Positions 24,535 to 33,943 of a stretch of DNA of 64,000 nucleotides are shown here, one piece after another. Under the pieces are notes generated by a model. That model saw nothing but the letters and a program-made list of their open reading frames with translations, did not search any database and was not told the origin of the DNA. A program made the position numbers and the translations under genes. Position 1 is the stretch's first letter. The number at the start of each line of letters is the position of its first letter. Source of the DNA: Orrella daihaiensis. Lineage in GTDB: Bacteria > Pseudomonadota > Gammaproteobacteria > Burkholderiales > Burkholderiaceae_B. The stretch is taken from assembly GCF_022811525.1 (NCBI RefSeq), contig NZ_CP063982.1:1302001-1366000 (forward strand), written 5' to 3'.

Positions 24535-26187
24535 TTACGCCGTGGCCTTGGGTTCAATGGTTTGCACATCAAGCGCCACAATTTCGCGTTTTTCACTAGA
24601 AAACTCTACGCCCACCAAGTGGATCAACTTATCGCTAGCTCTGTATTTATCAGCGTAGCCTTTCTCAATGATCTGCGCTAACGCTCGGCCTTCAGGCAGT
24701 TTTTCGACTACCTTGAATTCGAATATGTATATGTGGTTGCCGAACTCCACCGTCATGTCTACACGACCATGGTTGGTGGCATCCTCGACGGTAATGGCCA
24801 ACCCCAAAGCTGCAAAGTGGCTGTAGAAGACGCTTGCGTAGTGACCTTCGTATTGCGCAATTGGGTTGTTGCGATACCAATCGTGTGGGATGCTCGAGTA
24901 GAGGGCTTGCAAGTGGGCTCGCAGACCAGCGACATGGTGGTTTTCAAGCAAGTCGAGCAGCTTGATTTGAAGTGTTTGTGCATCCTGACGATTAATGCCA
25001 AGTGTAGGCAATAAAGCATCATTCAAACTGCTCTCCACCTCGAGATTTGGAAAGCCGAGCGTGTATAGCTGCAGTCCGGGTTTAGGCTCTTTGACGTCCT
25101 TAATGGTCAGGTAGCCTGTTTGGAATAAGAGGCCTTCGGTACTGATATCGTCGACATCGAACTGGCCAAGCAGTTGCGTTTTTGCGGTCAAGTGATCAAG
25201 CGATGGCGTGAACACCCCACGCGCCTTCAGTATGTCCAACAAGAATGTCGGTGTGGCCGTCTCAAACCAGTAAGCGCCAAACCGCCGTTCTTGTAGTAGC
25301 AGCAAAACGTCAAACGGGTTGTATACCGATGCAACATCTTGTCCGCCCCAGCGGTAACCGTTGTACCAGTCACGGATCATGTCGCGATTCAGGTTGCCAA
25401 GCGCTGGTTTAAACACTTGATCGATGTCCGCGTCGGTGTAGCCGCAAATGGTCGCATGATCAGGCGAAAGCGTGATATCTCGAAGGTTGTTTAGTCCAGA
25501 GAACAAGCTGACTTTGCTAAATTTCGATACCCCGGTTAACAAAACCAGTCGAAGGTGTGGGTCGGCGTCTTTGAGCGCGCTATAGAGGTTTTTTAGACCT
25601 TCGCGCAACTCCATGGCTCGACTAGTATCAAGGATGTTGTCGAGGATGGGTTTGTCGTATTCGTCGATGAGTACAACAGCCGTCTGTTGGTACTGTTCTT
25701 GTGCGTCACGTATCAGCGCTAGAAACTCACCAGCGATATCTGTCTGCAAGCCGGGCGGCAAACCGAGGTCGTTTCGAATAATTCGGAATTGATCGCGGAT
25801 CCGAACATCGAGCTCATCTCGGTTGCGCATGACACCGCTGCCAAAGCTCAGACGGATCACAGGGTGTTTGATTTGCCAGTCCCACTTATGATGGATGTAA
25901 AGGCCTTCAAATAAGCGTTGTCTACCCTCAAAAAGGCAACGTAACGTGTCTAATAAGAGGCTTTTTCCGAAGCGCCTGGGGCGAGACAGAAAGTAGTATT
26001 TGTTTTGAGCAACAAGTCTCTCAATGTCTGGTGTTTTGTCAACGTAGTAGTAGCCGCCTTCGCGGATTTCAGAGAAGGTCTGTATGCCGATGGGCAGTCG
26101 AAGATGATCGCCGCTGTCGATGTTATGCGGTGATTTGCCAAATGCTTTTCTCAGCCCATCTTGGTTTGGTTGACGTTCTTGTGTCAT
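24535..26187 (-). CDS. AAA-ATPase-like / PD-(D/E)XK nuclease-superfamily protein
   Basis: A 550-residue protein. The N-terminal AAA-ATPase-like domain begins IGIQTFSEIREGGYYYVDKT, with an atypical P-loop RPRRFGKSLL (~residue 70) and Walker B VVLIDEYDKPIL. The C-terminal PDDEXK_9 domain has GRVDMTVEFGNHIYIFEFKV (about residues 485-505), giving the Asp and E-x-K catalytic set. Proteins of this pairing are abundant in paralogous sets in bacteria and behave like mobile genes; their function is unknown. The gene is complete and lies alone between two copies of a 220-bp direct repeat, so it arrived as an insertion into a convergent gene junction. Confidence 0.88.
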   Translation of the reverse strand: MTQERQPNQDGLRKAFGKSPHNIDSGDHLRLPIGIQTFSEIREGGYYYVDKTPDIERLVAQNKYYFLSRPRRFGKSLLLDTLRCLFEGRQRLFEGLYIHHKWDWQIKHPVIRLSFGSGVMRNRDELDVRIRDQFRIIRNDLGLPPGLQTDIAGEFLALIRDAQEQYQQTAVVLIDEYDKPILDNILDTSRAMELREGLKNLYSALKDADPHLRLVLLTGVSKFSKVSLFSGLNNLRDITLSPDHATICGYTDADIDQVFKPALGNLNRDMIRDWYNGYRWGGQDVASVYNPFDVLLLLQERRFGAYWFETATPTFLLDILKARGVFTPSLDHLTAKTQLLGQFDVDDISTEGLLFQTGYLTIKDVKEPKPGLQLYTLGFPNLEVESSLNDALLPTLGINRQDAQTLQIKLLDLLENHHVAGLRAHLQALYSSIPHDWYRNNPIAQYEGHYASVFYSHFAALGLAITVEDATNHGRVDMTVEFGNHIYIFEFKVVEKLPEGRALAQIIEKGYADKYRASDKLIHLVGVEFSSEKREIVALDVQTIEPKATA

Positions 26188-26379
26188 CGTGACGGTCAGT
26201 ACCCGCGTTTAGTGCTGTCTGGCAGAGGAGGGAGCATCCTCGCTTCTGCTGTGATTATCGCATGTGACTCGGGCGAGCATAGTAGTCAGCTAGCTCATGC
26301 CAATTGGCGATGATGGATCATCATCCCGAAAACGTCATCCTAGGGGAGGATTACCCCACCAGTTCACCGTTCGGTTACC

Positions 26380-26599
26380 CTAAAACGCCAGCTACAGCCG
26401 GACTACATCAACTGGTACGTCGCACTCGGTCTGATGGTGACCTTGGTGTGGCTGTACATCTCGACCCTACGGCTAATCGCGAATCTGCGACGCTAGCTAA
26501 AAAACGCCCGTATTTCCGCTTGCAGCATCTCAGGTCTTTCTTCGGGAATATAGTGACCCGCATCGATGGTTTGACCCGAGACATCGCTTGCCACCTGTG
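26380..26599. repeat. Right copy of ~220-bp direct repeat
   Basis: Second copy of 24271-24490. It contains a truncated end of the BI-1-like gene (26380-26496, plus strand, ending NLRR and TAG) followed by the genuine 3' end of the hydrolase gene. Confidence 0.88.
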
Positions 26600-27368
26600 C
26601 CCAATCTTCTAAAGGCTTAAAGCATTTCTCGATCATGCCGTGCTGGCCCCACAGCACGCGCACAGGCATTTGCAGTTTACGTTGCGCTTGACGATCGGCA
26701 CGGTCATGCTCAAGGTCGATCGTAAATGACGCACGATAGTCCTCGCACATGGCATGCAGACAGGCCGGGTCTTGGATGCCTGCCAAATAGCTTTCCCATC
26801 GCTTGCTCTCAAAGATGTGCCGTCCGGGATAGCGTTTCACCATGAACTGGTCCATAAAAAAAACGGGATCTTGACCAATCATGGTCTCTGGCAACGGATA
26901 AGCCTGAATCAAAAAAAACCAATGCCAGTAACCGGCAGCAAATGTCATGTCGGTTTGCTCGTACATCGCAAGCGTTGGCGATATGTCTAAGAGCATCAGG
27001 CGCGAGATCCGCTCGCCATGGTCAGCCGCCAACCGATGCGCTACGCGCGCCCCGCGGTCGTGCCCAACCACCCCAAACCTTACATGCCCGAGCTCATCCA
27101 TCAGCTTGATGAGATCGTTTGCCATGGCGCGCTTGGAGTAAGTCAGATGGGCTGGGTCACTTGCTGGTTTAGGTGATTGACCGTAACCGCGTAAGTCTGG
27201 CATGACCAACGTGAAATGAGGTGACAAGGCTGCCTTGATCGGTTGCCAAATGGCGCGGTTTTGCGGAAACCCATGCAACAACAGTAGCGCAGGACCTTGA
27301 CCGCAAACCTCGTAATCGAGTGGCAATGGCATCAATTCTGTGGGTGTTTGTTGTGTTGGCGTATTCAT
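26493..27368 (-). CDS. Alpha/beta hydrolase, haloacetate dehalogenase-like
   Basis: A 291-residue enzyme. LLLHGFPQNRAIW gives the HGFP oxyanion region. GHDRGARVAHRL carries the nucleophile Asp104 with Arg105 and Arg108 (carboxylate-binding in fluoroacetate dehalogenases). Asp128 is in LLDISPT, and His149-Trp150 in GYWHWFF and Tyr211 match the halide-binding trio. His272 in DAGHYIPEERPE completes the triad. An Asp nucleophile with this exact set points to haloacetate/fluoroacetate dehalogenases rather than esterases; epoxide hydrolase is the alternative. The cytoplasmic enzyme would release glycolate and halide. Its 3' end is duplicated at 24384-24490. Confidence 0.82.
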   Translation of the reverse strand: MNTPTQQTPTELMPLPLDYEVCGQGPALLLLHGFPQNRAIWQPIKAALSPHFTLVMPDLRGYGQSPKPASDPAHLTYSKRAMANDLIKLMDELGHVRFGVVGHDRGARVAHRLAADHGERISRLMLLDISPTLAMYEQTDMTFAAGYWHWFFLIQAYPLPETMIGQDPVFFMDQFMVKRYPGRHIFESKRWESYLAGIQDPACLHAMCEDYRASFTIDLEHDRADRQAQRKLQMPVRVLWGQHGMIEKCFKPLEDWAQVASDVSGQTIDAGHYIPEERPEMLQAEIRAFFS

Positions 27369-27711
27369 CGTTTATTCCCCTTGTCTTGATCTTTGTTGTA
27401 TTTGCGATCGGGTGTTCGCCTTCGTAGGTTTGACTCTTGCCTTAAGTTTAGGTCGAAGTGTGAGTGGTCAGGCTCGGTAGTGACCAGTGCGCGCATTTCA
27501 CTAAGCAAGTTTTATTTTTCTAAAGATATCCTTGCAAAGCCAATAAAAATCACGGTTTACGCAGCCATTGTCTTGCGTTTTATGGCCATGCAAGGGAAAC
27601 TTTCCCGCCAAGATTGCTACTAAGCAATGTCATCGTGAGATGTTTAACGGTGATCAAAGAAGCGCTGTTTTGATATTGCCCCTCGTCAAACCAACACATT
27701 GAGACCGCTAA
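27369..27711. other. Intergenic region, divergent promoters
   Basis: 343 bases between the hydrolase start and the large RTX protein gene. The middle is AT-richer and may hold both promoters. A 76-codon frame at 27393-27623 is not credible. No repeat or hairpin of note. Confidence 0.5.
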
Positions 27712-30700
27712 ATGGCCAACACCGCACCAACTTGGAACGTACCTACCTATAGTATCGGGTCAATCTTAGAGGACGCGACCAGTCCAACTGGGTTTAGCAT
27801 TTCATCGTTATCCAATTCTGTTTCGGATTCGGAAGGCGATCAGTTTTCTGGCATCGTCATCACATCAAATACCGCGACCCAAGGTGCCTGGCAATACTCG
27901 ACTGACGGGGCAAACTGGTACGACGTTGGAGCCGCGGTATATACATGGCAAGGTCTATTATTAGACAAAAACTCATCTTTGCGATTCGTGCCAGTGTCGA
28001 ACTACAACGGGACACCGGACGCATTGCAAATTCATGCTGTCACAGACTCGACTCCAATGGCATGGACGTCTGGGCCTAGTCGACAGTTCTTCAATGCGAT
28101 GTCAGACGGCCCAACCTCAAATGTGTCGGGGTCGCCCCTTCTCCTTTCGGTCACTGTGACTGCAGTCAACGACGATCCCAGTATGACGGGGGTGCCGTTT
28201 AGCATCACGGTGACGGAAGATACTGGAAGTCCTGTCGATCTGTCTTCAATTACGCTAAGTGATGTGGATTCCGGTTCTGGCAATATCACGGTTAACCTCA
28301 ATGTGGGTGCCGGGACGCTGTCTGCCAGCAGTGGCTTTGGGGTGACCGTGGGTGGTTCGGGGACGGGCTCTTTATTTCTGTTTGGTACGGCTAGCAATAT
28401 TGATACCTATCTGAATACGGCTAGCAATATCTACTACCAGGGACCACCCAATGGCAGTGGTCTTGGTTACACCACGCTGGTATTGAGTGCCAATGACGGC
28501 GGCAATAGTGGGGCGGGTGGCGGCGGTTCGGTGATCTTAGGGACGGTGAATGTCAATATCACGGCGGTCAATGATGCGCCGGTCTTCTCTGGCTTGAATG
28601 GGGCACCGTCTTTCACTGAAGGTGGGGTGCCTGTTGTGCTTGACAGTACCGTCACGGTCAGTGATGTGGAGTTGGCGGCGTTAAATGCGGCTAACGGGGA
28701 CTACAGCGGGGCGTCGTTGACGATTGGGCGTTACGGTGGCGCCAATGCAGACGATTATTTTGCGTTCAATACGTCAGGTGCTTCATTTACGGTATCAGGC
28801 ACCAACCTGCAAGCAGGTGGGCAGACGTTCGCAACCTTCACTGAGATCGGTGGCACGCTCACGGTTAGCTTCACAAGCTCGAGCACGACCGCTACGACGG
28901 CGCTGGTTAATGATGTTCTCTCGCGTATTCAGTATGGTAATTCGTCCAATGATCCCCCGACGTCGGTCCGATTGGACTGGACATTTGCCGATGGGAGTGC
29001 AGGCACAGACATTGGTTCCACGACGGTTGCTATAACAGCCGTCAACGATGAACCGACTTTGTCGACCACTGGGGCGAACCCCACATTCACGGAAGGCGGC
29101 AGTGCACAAGCATTATTCACGGATGCATCAGTCTCAACGGTGGAGTCAGGGCAGACCTTACAAGGCTTGACACTGACGGTGACCAACGTCGCTGATTCAA
29201 CCGAATCGCTTGAGATTGATGGCACTGCGGTGGCTTTAACCGATGGCAATAGCGGAACAACGGCCACCAATGATGTTTCGTTTGCCGTTAGCGTGACAGG
29301 TGGGACCGCCACGGTTGCATTAACCGGGGCGAGCTTGTCTGCAGCAGCCATGCAGACATTGATTGATGGCATCACTTACAGCAACAGCAGTCAGGCACCG
29401 AGTACGAACAGTAACCGTGTGGTGACCATCACCGGTCTGCAGGACAGTGGTGGGACTGCCAACGGCGGAACGAATAGCGCTGCCTTGGCGTTGACGTCAA
29501 CTGTCACCGTGACGGCGGTCAACGATGCGCCCACGGTGGCTGTCAACTCGGGGCTGACAGTATTGCAAGGTGGGTCGGGCACGATTGTTGACACGCTACT
29601 GGATGCGAGTGACCCCGATGACGCTGGCACTGGTCTGATTTACACCGTGACGACCAGCACGAGCAATGGCGATCTGTTCATTGACACAAACGGCAATAGT
29701 TTGGTGGATGTGGGCGAGCTCTTGGGGGTTAGCAGCACGTTTACTCAGGCGGACATCGACAATGGCTTGATCAAGTATCTGCATGGCGGTGGGCTGACAA
29801 CGACTGACAGTTTTGTGTTCAGGTTGGCCGACGGTGGTGAAAACAGTGCGGCGGCTGTGACGGGCCAAACCTTCAATATTGCCGTGACGGCAGTCAACGG
29901 TGCCCCAGCTTTCGCTGGTCTAAACGGCGCACCATCGTTTACCGAGGGTGGATCGGCCGTTGTGCTCGATAGCAGTGTCACGGTCAGCGATATCGAATTA
30001 GATGCATTGAACGCAGCCTCTGGAAACTATAACGGCGCCTCGTTGACGATTGCACGCAATGGCGGTGCCAATGCAGACGATGATTTTGGGTTTGATACGT
30101 CAACCGCGTCATTTTCAGTGACAGGCTCAGACTTACAGGTTGCCGGTCTGACGTTTGCATCGTTTAGCAATAACGCTGGCACGCTCAGGGTTGACTTCAC
30201 CAGTTTGGAAGCGACTGCCACAGCTGCACTTGTCGACAACGTGCTTTCTCACATTACGTATCGCAATCTGTCAAATGATCCGTCATCCTCAGTGCAATTG
30301 GACTGGACGTTTGCTGATGGGAGTGCAGGAACAGACATCGGTTCCACGACCGTTGCGATAACAGCGGTCAATGATGCCCCGACATTGACCGCAACGGGAG
30401 CCGATCCGACGTTTACGGAAGACGGTAGTGCGCAAACGTTGTTTAGTAATGCCGCTATTTCAACTGTGGAATCAGGGCAGACATTGAAGGCATTAACGTT
30501 GACGGTGACCAACGTCGCTGATTCAACCGAATCGCTTCAGATCGATGGCAGTGCGGTGGCACTGACTGATGGCAACAGTGGGGCGACAGAGGACAATAGT
30601 GTCTCGTATGCCGTGAGCGTGACGGGTGAGACCGCCACGGTTGCGTTGACTGGGGCTACCTTGTCTGAAGCGGCCATGCAGACACTTATTAACGGGATCA

Positions 30701-32517
30701 CCTACAGCAATAGCAGTCAGTCGCCGAGCACCGCCAGTTCACGCGTGGTGACCATCACCGGTCTGCAAGACAGCGGTGGGATGAGTAACAGTGGCTCGGA
30801 CACGGCCACGTTGTCGTTAGCCTCTGTAGTGACGGTGGCAGGGACCAATGACTTGCCTACCGCCGCCAACAGCACGGTAACTGTCAACGAAGATGAGTCC
30901 TACACATTTGGGATTGGGGATTTTGGGTATGCGGATTTGGATGGCGATGATCTGAGCCAAATCAAAATCACAGTCTTGCCTGCGGATGGCACGTTACGTC
31001 TTGACGGTACTGATGTGACGTTAAATCAAGTGATTGCACGAGCTGATCTGGTCGCTGGGTTGTTGCAATTTGCGCCAACGGCCAACGAGAATGGCGATGG
31101 GTATGCCAGCTTTGAGTATGAGGTCAATGACGGTACGGGCTATTCACAGGCTGCCTACACCATGACCGTGGATGTCACGCCAGTCGATGACCCAGTGGTT
31201 GTGCAGGACGATGGTCCGGCACAAGCTAATCAACCAGTGCTCGTGCGGCAGGTCATTGATGGCGTGCCTGTGACCACAACCCGGGGTGCTGATGGCGCTG
31301 AAGTGACTAACCTGTCGGTGCCAGCAACCGCAGCTAATCCGGCTGTCGTGCCGGTGTTCTCACAGGCTGGTGCTACTGAAGAGGGTGTGACAGCGCGCAT
31401 GACGATCCCGGCTGGCGTGTCGATTGTCTCCAGTGGTTTTGAGGCGCCGCAAACAGCACAAGCCAGTGCCAGCAGTCTGGGGCTGATGCTACAAAACCTT
31501 GCAGGTGGTGGCAGTGGTGATACGGGTATCGGTGGCAATGCATCGATGTCATATCGTGCAGAAGTATTTACCAACAGCTTGCCGACCGGTACGACGGTCG
31601 ACGTGCGCATGATTACCCCAACCGCCACAGGTGGCAGTCCGGGAACGCCCATCGTGATCACCGGCAGTGCCAGTGCATCTCCTGTTGAAGCCCTTATTAT
31701 TGATGCATCAGGACTGCCGGCCGGGTCAGTGTTGCAGCTTGACGATATTGAGTTTGCAGGAATTGCGGGTGCTGTCACCGTCACAGGTGGTGCAGGCAAT
31801 AACGTCGCGGTGGGTGATAGCGCCACGCAATGGATTGAGTTGGGCGAAGATGATGACATCCTCGACGGTGGGGCAGGTGATGACATTGTCGGATCGCGTG
31901 GTGGCAATGACCAGATATTTGGCGGCGAAGGCAATGACATTGTCTACGGCGGCAGTGGTGTGAACACCTTGCATGGCGGATCAGGCTTGGATACGGCCCG
32001 CTATCAAGGCGCATCAGATGACTACCTCATCATCTGGTCAAGGGGTGCAACGACCGTTCAGTCTCTGACAGATCCATCAACCGTCGATACGCTGATTAAT
32101 GTGGAGCAGATCGAATTTAGCGATCAAACGCTTTACATTGATCACGGTGCCATCAGCCCTGTGGTCGCGCTCTATCAAAACGTCCTGGGACGCGAGGGTG
32201 ATGCAACTGGGGTTCAGTATTGGGGCGCGCAGGCTGAAGCAGGTCTGTCGCTTGGTGATATGGCAATACAGTTTCTGCTGTCCTCAGAGTTCACGGACGG
32301 CCTGCAAACGGGGTTTGCCGAACAGGCAGTCGAAGATCAAGTCGATAGCCTCTATCAGGGCCTACTCAATCGCACTGCAGACGAGGCAGGCAAAAACTAT
32401 TGGATGCAAGTCATTGAGTCAGGCGGCAGTGTCGAGGATGTGGCGAAATCGTTTGTCATGTCCACCGAGTTCATCTCTTATCAGACAGACGCCACCGCGT
32501 GGAGTTTCTCTGTTTGA
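27712..32517 (+). CDS. Giant cadherin-like / RTX / DUF4214 secreted protein
   Basis: A 1601-residue acidic, Thr/Ser/Asp-rich protein without a signal peptide. Repeated cadherin-like units end in ITAVNDAP or similar (about residues 145, 283, 443, 600, 725, 885), and two long blocks are near-duplicates. Around 1370-1430 lie calcium-binding RTX nonapeptides (DGGAGDD, FGGEGND, YGGSGVN). From ~1480 a DUF4214 pair follows (ALYQNVLGREGDATGVQYW and SLYQGLLNRTADEAGKNYW), then the end SYQTDATAWSFSV. This architecture is typical of type I-secreted adhesins or S-layer-associated proteins that fold on calcium outside the cell. No secretion ATPase or TolC gene is in the window. A surface adhesion role is inferred. 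Confidence 0.88.
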   Translation: MANTAPTWNVPTYSIGSILEDATSPTGFSISSLSNSVSDSEGDQFSGIVITSNTATQGAWQYSTDGANWYDVGAAVYTWQGLLLDKNSSLRFVPVSNYNGTPDALQIHAVTDSTPMAWTSGPSRQFFNAMSDGPTSNVSGSPLLLSVTVTAVNDDPSMTGVPFSITVTEDTGSPVDLSSITLSDVDSGSGNITVNLNVGAGTLSASSGFGVTVGGSGTGSLFLFGTASNIDTYLNTASNIYYQGPPNGSGLGYTTLVLSANDGGNSGAGGGGSVILGTVNVNITAVNDAPVFSGLNGAPSFTEGGVPVVLDSTVTVSDVELAALNAANGDYSGASLTIGRYGGANADDYFAFNTSGASFTVSGTNLQAGGQTFATFTEIGGTLTVSFTSSSTTATTALVNDVLSRIQYGNSSNDPPTSVRLDWTFADGSAGTDIGSTTVAITAVNDEPTLSTTGANPTFTEGGSAQALFTDASVSTVESGQTLQGLTLTVTNVADSTESLEIDGTAVALTDGNSGTTATNDVSFAVSVTGGTATVALTGASLSAAAMQTLIDGITYSNSSQAPSTNSNRVVTITGLQDSGGTANGGTNSAALALTSTVTVTAVNDAPTVAVNSGLTVLQGGSGTIVDTLLDASDPDDAGTGLIYTVTTSTSNGDLFIDTNGNSLVDVGELLGVSSTFTQADIDNGLIKYLHGGGLTTTDSFVFRLADGGENSAAAVTGQTFNIAVTAVNGAPAFAGLNGAPSFTEGGSAVVLDSSVTVSDIELDALNAASGNYNGASLTIARNGGANADDDFGFDTSTASFSVTGSDLQVAGLTFASFSNNAGTLRVDFTSLEATATAALVDNVLSHITYRNLSNDPSSSVQLDWTFADGSAGTDIGSTTVAITAVNDAPTLTATGADPTFTEDGSAQTLFSNAAISTVESGQTLKALTLTVTNVADSTESLQIDGSAVALTDGNSGATEDNSVSYAVSVTGETATVALTGATLSEAAMQTLINGITYSNSSQSPSTASSRVVTITGLQDSGGMSNSGSDTATLSLASVVTVAGTNDLPTAANSTVTVNEDESYTFGIGDFGYADLDGDDLSQIKITVLPADGTLRLDGTDVTLNQVIARADLVAGLLQFAPTANENGDGYASFEYEVNDGTGYSQAAYTMTVDVTPVDDPVVVQDDGPAQANQPVLVRQVIDGVPVTTTRGADGAEVTNLSVPATAANPAVVPVFSQAGATEEGVTARMTIPAGVSIVSSGFEAPQTAQASASSLGLMLQNLAGGGSGDTGIGGNASMSYRAEVFTNSLPTGTTVDVRMITPTATGGSPGTPIVITGSASASPVEALIIDASGLPAGSVLQLDDIEFAGIAGAVTVTGGAGNNVAVGDSATQWIELGEDDDILDGGAGDDIVGSRGGNDQIFGGEGNDIVYGGSGVNTLHGGSGLDTARYQGASDDYLIIWSRGATTVQSLTDPSTVDTLINVEQIEFSDQTLYIDHGAISPVVALYQNVLGREGDATGVQYWGAQAEAGLSLGDMAIQFLLSSEFTDGLQTGFAEQAVEDQVDSLYQGLLNRTADEAGKNYWMQVIESGGSVEDVAKSFVMSTEFISYQTDATAWSFSV
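28561..29522 (+). repeat. Intragenic ~0.96-kb module, copy 1
   Basis: Encodes two consecutive cadherin-like units, starting NDAPVFSGLNGAPSFTEGG and ending in ITGLQDSGG. The same pair recurs at about 29887-30846 with high similarity in both protein and DNA. Boundaries are approximate. Confidence 0.75.
29887..30846 (+). repeat. Intragenic ~0.96-kb module, copy 2
   Basis: Second copy of the module at 28561-29522 (NGAPAFAGLNGAPSFTEGG to ITGLQDSGG), separated from it by one different cadherin-like unit. It indicates growth of the gene by internal duplication. Confidence 0.75.
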
Positions 32518-32734
32518 TGGTTTGATTGATAACCGTGGTGCTGCGGCGCTGCAAGCTGATAGGGTGAGACAGTTGACATCAGTGATGGAGGCTGATGCAC
32601 CCTCCGTTTTCAGGATAATCAGCGTTCGTATTGACACGGTTTATCGACGCATTTGAGTGTTAGGTCGATAAAAAATTGCCATAGAAACAAAAAAATAGCA
32701 TTAAAATGCAGAAATCAAATTTCTAGTGTGCAAA

Positions 32735-33931
32735 ATGATCACTTCGTTTGAAATAAAAAACTACCTCTCCTTTGCGCAGAGATCTTCGATGGATCTCTCA
32801 GTCGGTGTGTCGGCACCAGACAACTATCATTTCTTAGACAATCCTTGCAGCAGTAACCGAGTAGCTAAAGTCGCTGGTATCTATGGCGCTAATGCATCGG
32901 GCAAGACGAATCTATTGAGGGTGTTGTCGGCACTGGCGGATTTCGTGAGTGAATCGTTTAGTTACAAGCTCGAGGACGCCACCCCATTTCGTCCCCACTT
33001 CTTTAACACCGATGCACCCGTAGGCATTCATGTCGAGTTTGTGCTTTCGGATGCAGAGGGCGCCGAGCCTAACTGTTACCGATATGACCTTGAAATAGCT
33101 GAGCAAGTTGTGCGGTACGAACGGCTACGCATCAAAAGCAGCAAACTTTTTAGTCGGGTTTTTGAGCGTCAGTGGGTCGATGGTCAGTACCAGATTCAAG
33201 GTCTTGGGGAGAAACTATCGGCCAACTTGCGTAAAAACGTTTCGTGGCTGGCTTGGCTTGCCCAGCATAACTTGCCGCAGGCAGTCAGCATTGTTCAGTA
33301 CTTCAAACAAGTCCGAAGCAACTTGACCCCAAGAGGCCCCCGCATGCCAGGGCTATACAACACCTTAGATGCTATCGATATATTCCGCAAAAACCCTGGG
33401 CTATCACAGAGCATGCTTGCTCAACTCAATCGCTGGGATATCGATATCCAAGATGTGGTTTATGAGCGCATTGATGCGGCTAGTGCGGATCCTGAGGACG
33501 GCACTGGCCCTTGGATGGCCTATTGCGTTCATCAGTTGGCTAATCAAGAGGCGCGTTTGTCGATTTTGAACGAGTCTTCGGGTACCGTTGGCTTGTTTTC
33601 TTTGCTATCGATTGTTTTGCCTGTGCTGCGCGATGGTGGTGTGGCCATCATTGACGAGATCGAGGCCGACTTGCATCCGCACATGCTTCGAGCGGTGATT
33701 GATCTATTTGTCCAACCCGTATCGAATCCTTATGGATCACAGTTGCTATTTACGAGTCATGCTGACTGGCTCATGAACTTGTTGCATAAGACACAAATTT
33801 ACTTGGTTGACAAGCTAGATACGAGTAGTGAGGTCGTCCGACTGTCAGACATCCGCGGTGTGGCAGCACGTGATAATTTCAGTGCTCGATATCGTGCTGG
33901 TGCCTACGGCGCAGTACCGGATATTCAATAG
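32735..33931 (+). CDS. AAA_21/SMC-like ATPase of a putative defence pair
   Basis: A ~398-residue ABC/SMC-type ATPase. The N-terminus MITSFEIKNYLSFAQ and Walker A YGANASGKTNLL (~residue 50) are typical of AAA_21 proteins. LNESSGTVGLFSLLSI is the signature-like motif, VAIIDEIEADLHPHM is Walker B with the DEIEAD-LHP form, and LLFTSHADWLMN carries the His-switch. It ends FSARYRAGAYGAVPDI, the tail common to ATPases encoded beside RloB proteins. ATG 32735 is preferred; GTG 32726 would add three residues. Twelve bases separate it from the RloB-like gene. Such ATPase + RloB pairs occur as abortive-infection systems (AbiL-like), so an anti-phage role is inferred. Confidence 0.85.
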   Translation: MITSFEIKNYLSFAQRSSMDLSVGVSAPDNYHFLDNPCSSNRVAKVAGIYGANASGKTNLLRVLSALADFVSESFSYKLEDATPFRPHFFNTDAPVGIHVEFVLSDAEGAEPNCYRYDLEIAEQVVRYERLRIKSSKLFSRVFERQWVDGQYQIQGLGEKLSANLRKNVSWLAWLAQHNLPQAVSIVQYFKQVRSNLTPRGPRMPGLYNTLDAIDIFRKNPGLSQSMLAQLNRWDIDIQDVVYERIDAASADPEDGTGPWMAYCVHQLANQEARLSILNESSGTVGLFSLLSIVLPVLRDGGVAIIDEIEADLHPHMLRAVIDLFVQPVSNPYGSQLLFTSHADWLMNLLHKTQIYLVDKLDTSSEVVRLSDIRGVAARDNFSARYRAGAYGAVPDIQ

Positions 33932-33943
33932 CGACGGTTAGGC

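Noticed and set aside
27393..27623. 76-codon frame upstream of the RTX gene
   Set aside because: Lies in a promoter-like region and has no credible start or motif.
31230..31940. 236-codon minus-strand frame inside the RTX gene
   Set aside because: Ser/Pro/Ala-rich antisense shadow of the repetitive coding sequence.
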